Assembly (NCBI GenBank): GCA_963969495.1
Contig: OZ018318.1
Span: forward strand, 101,547,141-101,611,140
DNA: 64,000 nucleotides
Source of the DNA: Ceratothoa steindachneri
Taxonomy: Eukaryota; Arthropoda; Malacostraca; Isopoda; Cymothoidae
Direction: 5' to 3'
This document shows, one piece after another, positions 60,092 through 64,000 of this stretch. A model generated the notes under the pieces. The model searched no databases and had not been told where the DNA came from. It worked only from the letters and a program-made list of their open reading frames with translations. A program made the position numbers and the translations under genes. Numbering within the stretch: position 1 is the stretch's first letter; each line of letters starts with the position of its first letter.

Positions 60092-60430
60092 ATGGAGGCC
60101 CTCACTAAGAGGGTCCCCTTAAGGACCATAGCAGGAAGACAAGCACCAACGAAGAAGAACCTATGCGAAACCCTCTACATTGAACTCAAGGTGGCACTGG
60201 TGAAACTCATTGAAGTTTCGTCAGGCTTTATCGCCATGTGTGCCGAGACCAGAGATGTAGATCAGCTCCTTTCAGAAGAGGGAGCGAGGGTATTAAAGGA
60301 GACCGGTCTGAAAGCCAAAACCTCCCCACAGGTGGCAGCAAATAGAAGCGTCATCTGCCGCAAAGTTGAAAGTTGGGTAGGAGAGCACAATATCACCCAT
60401 CTTCAGGTTCTAAAACATAAATTAAACTAA
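60092..60430 (+). CDS. Uncharacterised 112-aa ORF, possibly LINE ORF1 fragment
   Basis: It starts MEALTKRVPLRTIAGRQAPT and is intact to 60430. The stretch DQLLSEEGARVLKETGLKAK followed by SPQVAANRSVICRKVESWVG resembles the nucleic-acid-binding part of LINE ORF1 (Gag-like) proteins, where a residue pair inside a short RRM-like fold precedes a V-I-R-K strand. No zinc knuckle, no RT and no obvious TE end is nearby. It could also be an exon: a TTTGTTACAG acceptor-like sequence lies at about 60051-60060. The function is not established. Confidence 0.4.
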   Translation: MEALTKRVPLRTIAGRQAPTKKNLCETLYIELKVALVKLIEVSSGFIAMCAETRDVDQLLSEEGARVLKETGLKAKTSPQVAANRSVICRKVESWVGEHNITHLQVLKHKLN

Positions 60431-60499
60431 TACAGCTAAAGAATATTAAAAATATTAAAAATAATTAGGTTAAGACTATGTAGGTAAATCAAAAATTAG

Positions 60500-60740
60500 A
60501 AAATAACTCAGGAATTTAAAAGTCAAGAGAATCAAATTATCAATCTAATATAACACTATTGAAACGAAAAAAACAAAAAAAAGTAAATAATTACAATATA
60601 ATATTGCTTACCGATAACTCAGGAATTTAATAGTCAAGAGAATCAAATTGTTAGTCTAATGTAATCACTATTGACACGAAAAAAAAGAAGCAAAAACACA
60701 AAAGTAAAAAATTACAGTACAATATTGCTTACCGATGAAG
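60500..60740. repeat. Tandem duplication, about 115 bp x 2
   Basis: AACTCAGGAATTTAA through ATTGCTTACCGAT occurs twice (about 60500-60613 and 60615-60736) with A-run length changes. It lies beyond the 3' end of the minus-strand PLE. Confidence 0.9.
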
Positions 60741-60861
60741 TTCAGGAGAAATCACAAAGTGAAGAAATTATAAAGGATGTGGCTTAAAGAAGGATAGAAA
60801 TTTGATTGGTTGGTTGGTAAATGAGAGAAGGTTGGTTGGTTGTTTAATGAGGTAATTAAAA

Positions 60862-62795
60862 TTAAGAAATAAGAAGGGGAACAGCGTTATTATCTATGTT
60901 GAGTGTAAGAGATTTTGTACGTATTAGTAGGGATTCCAAAATTCTTAGACTATATTCATTGTTATTATGACCAATTATTTTGAAGTTATCTATGGAACAT
61001 TCTGTCTTGCATTGTCTACTATGATTTCTAATTACAGAAGATTCCTTCTTAGACAATATTTTTCCAGTGCGATGGCTTATTCCCATGTGAGAACAAAACC
61101 TCTTTTTCAATGAGTGAACCGTACTACCAATATAGGTTCCTTGCAAACAACAAGGACAAGTAAAAGCATAAACAACACGGCTGCTCATTTCTAGAGGAAG
61201 TTTGTCTTTTGAAGAGAAAAAACTTCCCAGGGAAAGTGGGTTAACAAAAGTGATTTTGAAGTTGGTATGAAAGAAATATTTTTTGAGTAATTTGTTGCAT
61301 TTTCTAGTGAATAATTTATTGTAAGGTCCCATTTCAGGTACTACGATTTTTTTTTTTTTCATTTTTGGGAACATTATATGAGAGAAAGGATGGAGAGTAA
61401 ATTTTGGTAAGAAAATTATTGATTAGCTTGTCAACCAAAGGTGGGGGGTAACAATTATTTTTTAAATAAGACTTTAGAGTCTGGAATTCATTGTGTATTA
61501 GGGAATAATTGGAGGAGAGATGGTAAACTCTATATATTAGAGATTTTATTGCACTGAGTTTATGTGACAAGTCACAAGGGCTGAAAAAATTGACTCCTAG
61601 GCCACTAAAGGTAGGCTTTCTGTATATTGAGGTAGTTAGTTTGTCGGTTTTTTCTATAATGACGTCCAGAAAAGGAAGTTGATAGTTACTCTCTAATTCA
61701 ATGGTATATTTAATGTTGGGATGATAAGAGTTTATAAAATTAAAAAAATAGTGGGCATCTTCTATATTATCAAAAATAGCAAAGGAGTCGTCAAAATACC
61801 TACGATAAAATATGGGTTCGAAATCCAAAGGGCAATGTTTCATAAAGTTATTTTCAAGATGAATCATGAAAATATTAGCTGCTAATGGAGCAATTGGTGA
61901 GCCCATTCCTACTCCATCTATCTGTTGTTAAACCTTGTTATTAAATAAAAAATAATTCTCATTAAAAATCATTTCTAAAATAGTCTTGAAATTTTTACGA
62001 GAGAAATTGTGAAAGGTGCCTGTTTTGTTAAAAATTAGATTTAAAATAATATCAATTGTTTCATTAACAGGAACATTTGTAAATAGTGAGGATACATCGT
62101 AACTGACTAGGACTTTTGAGGTGCAAAATTGTGTGACAATAATTCATTAACAAAAGAATAGCTGTTTTTTATGGTGTATTGACCTATGGCTAACCCAGAA
62201 AGCAATTTAGCAACATATTTAGAAAGGTTAAAAGTTGCAAGAGAATAGTAAGCCAGAATTGGTCGGAGAGGAACACCAGCTTTGTGTAGCTTAGGGAGGC
62301 CGTATAATAAGCCTAACCCAGAACCACTACAATGTAGAGCATCATAAGTTTGCTGGTCTATAACTTTAGTGGATTTTAGATTTAACAGAACTCTGTTAAC
62401 TTTATCTTCTAGTTTTAGAGATATTTTTGTAGGTGTTTCTGAGAGCAGTTTAAATTTTGTAGTGTCGGCAAGTATGGATTCCATTTTGTGTACATAGTCA
62501 CTTCGATTTAATAGAACAACTCCATTTGCTTTATCGGGTTTAGTAATGACAATATCTGGATTATTAGATAGGGAACTTAGCGTTTTAATATCACTGTTAC
62601 TGAACATGAGAGAAAATCTTTTCCATTTCTTCAGTTTGTGATAAAATTCGTGTGCCACTTCTGAGAAGTCAAATTTGAATCTACTGAAGTCATAGTTTAT
62701 GGGTAATTTGCGAATGTCATGTAGGAAATTTTCAAAGTATAAATAGTAGGAAGGATATTTGATTTTTAAGTTAGGCAATTTAAATTTGTCGTAAT
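60862..62795 (-). pseudogene. PLE family C, minus copy: RT and GIY-YIG endonuclease
   Basis: Minus strand. 62778-62107 is the N-terminal RT half: DIVITKPDKANGVVLLNRSD, SGLGLLYGLPKLHKAGVPLR, PILA. A 1-nt shift near 62115 leads to VLVSYDVSSLFTNVPVNETI. A TAA at about 61926 lies just before QQIDGVGMGSPIAPLAANIF. The catalytic box is YFDD (near 61800). Then YQLPFLDVIIEKTD and SIYRKPTFSG. An A-run slip near 61350 splits RT from the endonuclease (61374-60862): VVYAFTCPCCLQGTYIGS, LKKRFCSHMGISH, LRILESLLI. 5'-truncated at about 62795; only about three lesions, so relatively young. Confidence 0.93.
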
Positions 62796-62801
62796 GGTAA
62801 T

Positions 62802-64000
62802 GTGTATCCCAGTTTTGTTTATTTCAAGCTTTATCGGAAATCCCTTTATCATTCCGAATTTTATAAATCTTCTCTGGATTATTTGTTAAACCATGAAATT
62901 GAAGTTCGATCATACGAGCGCCTATTGGTTGATTTTGAACGCTCTAAATTTAATTTACGCACTCATTTTTCATTTTCGGCTTTCATATGCTTTCTTATCC
63001 TAAATTACCATGATATTTCAGGGTATTCTCAAAAAGTATCTAGAATTCATAAGAAAAAACTCCACAAATTAGGCCTTGGAAAGCCTGATCTTTTCTCCAA
63101 TGGTAATAATGTAAAAAATCTATCTAGCTATCGCCTGTCTCCACGAGAAGAGTTTCTATTGTTTTGTGGTTTCCAATTTAAATTGCCTAGTCAGTTACGA
63201 TGTATCCTCACTATTTACAAATGTTCCTGTTAATGAAACAATTGATATTATTTTAAATCAAATGTTTAACAAAACAGGCACCTTTCACAATTTCTCTCGT
63301 AAAAATTTCAAGACTATTTTAAAATGATTTTTAATGAGAATAATTTTTTATTTAATAACAAGGTTTACCAACAGATAGATGGATTAGGAATGGGCTCACC
63401 AATTGCTCCATTAGCAGCTAATATTTTCATGATTCATCTTGAAAATAACTTTATGAAACATTGCCCTTTTGATTTCAAACCCATATTTTATTGTAGGTAT
63501 GTTGACGACTCCTTTGCTATTTTTGATAATATAGAACATGCCCACCATTTTTTTAATTTTATAAACTCTTATCATCTCAACATTAAATATACCATTGAAT
63601 TAGAGAGTAACTATCAACTTCCTTTTCTAGACGTCATTATAGAAAAAACCGACAAACTAACTACCTCAATATACAGAAAGCCTACCTTTAGTGGCCTAGG
63701 AGTCAATTTTTTCAGCCCTTGTGACTTGTCACATAAACTCAGTGCAATAATATCTCTAATATATAGAGTTTACCATCTCTCCTCCAATTATTCCCTAATA
63801 CACAATGAATTCCAGACTCTAAAGTCTTATTTAAAAAATAATTGTTACCTCCCACCTTTGGTTGACAAACTAATGAATAATTTTATTACCAAAATTTACT
63901 CTCCATCCTTTCTCTCATATAATGTTCCCAAAAATGAAAAAAAAAAATCGTAGTACCTGAAATGGGACCTTACAATAAATTATTCACTAGAAAATGCAAC
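62802..64000 (+). pseudogene. PLE family C, plus copy: N-terminus joined to RT core
   Basis: 62802-63190 gives the ORF N-terminus absent from the minus copy: LYRKSLYHSEFYKSSLDYLL, KLGLGKPDLFSNGNNVKNLS and SYRLSPREEFLLFCGFQFKL. At 63190 the sequence jumps to AGTCAGTTACGATGTATCC, deleting about 690 bases of RT N-terminal coding. A lost G near 63324 shifts the frame. 63324-63953 is open: GLGMGSPIAPLAANIF, catalytic YVDD (63500), YQLPFLDVII, SIYRKPTFSG. It ends at the same A run as the minus copy, and the element runs off the window. Confidence 0.93.

Overview
This is an AT-rich eukaryotic window made almost entirely of repeats. Only one feature looks like a cellular gene that still works, a tRNA-Lys(UUU) at 33721-33793. 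The rest is a graveyard of animal transposable elements and minisatellites. It holds Penelope-like elements (PLEs) with GIY-YIG endonuclease domains, Tc1 and mariner transposons, CR1-like and Jockey/I-like LINEs, one nearly intact LTR retrotransposon, hAT-like and Harbinger-like elements, about a dozen unrelated tandem arrays and about seventeen long (TA)n tracts. This mix fits an arthropod, perhaps a crustacean; that is inference from TE families only. No host protein-coding exon could be recognised. Layout: 1-1.8 kb, broken LINE RT. 2.0-6.8 kb, PLE fragments, a Tc1 element (2983-4385) and a 1.6-kb palindrome of a PLE family, separated by (TA)n. 7.1-14.2 kb, a degenerate satellite split by a young LTR element (7596-13381, CTGTC target duplication). 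14.4-16.3 kb, minus-strand CR1 fossil. 17.3-18.1 kb, PLE N-terminal pieces and a mariner fossil. 19.2-23.9 kb, two Tc1 fossils, the second split by a hAT element with a perfect 8-bp duplication. 23.9-26.0 kb, three tandem arrays. 26.5-27.0 kb, hAT-like short element. 30.1-33.7 kb, 63-bp and 42-bp arrays, pyrimidine-rich DNA and the tRNA. 34.6-36.4 kb, Tc1 element with an apparent GT-AG intron. 36.8-41.2 kb, CR1-like LINE with both ORFs. 43.1-43.3 kb, a cluster of E2F-type sites. 43.5-45.2 kb, LINE 3' end followed directly by a mariner fossil. 45.6-52.8 kb, three satellites, a fold-back element and a Harbinger-like MITE. 52.9-59.0 kb, PLE pieces, fold-backs and a third Tc1. 59-64 kb, tRNA-like sequence, a LINE ORF1-like ORF and two head-to-head copies of another PLE family. 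The most unusual theme is in the PLEs. Several families occur as inverted (snap-back) pairs bounded by (TA)n, several copies break into (TA)n at or next to the same N-terminal codons, and copy ends carry a small GAAGAT-stem-GAAA motif that recalls hammerhead ribozymes. Most coding copies are dead (stops, frameshifts, truncation). The exception is the LTR element, which keeps a 719-codon ORF but has lost the RT catalytic core and integrase.
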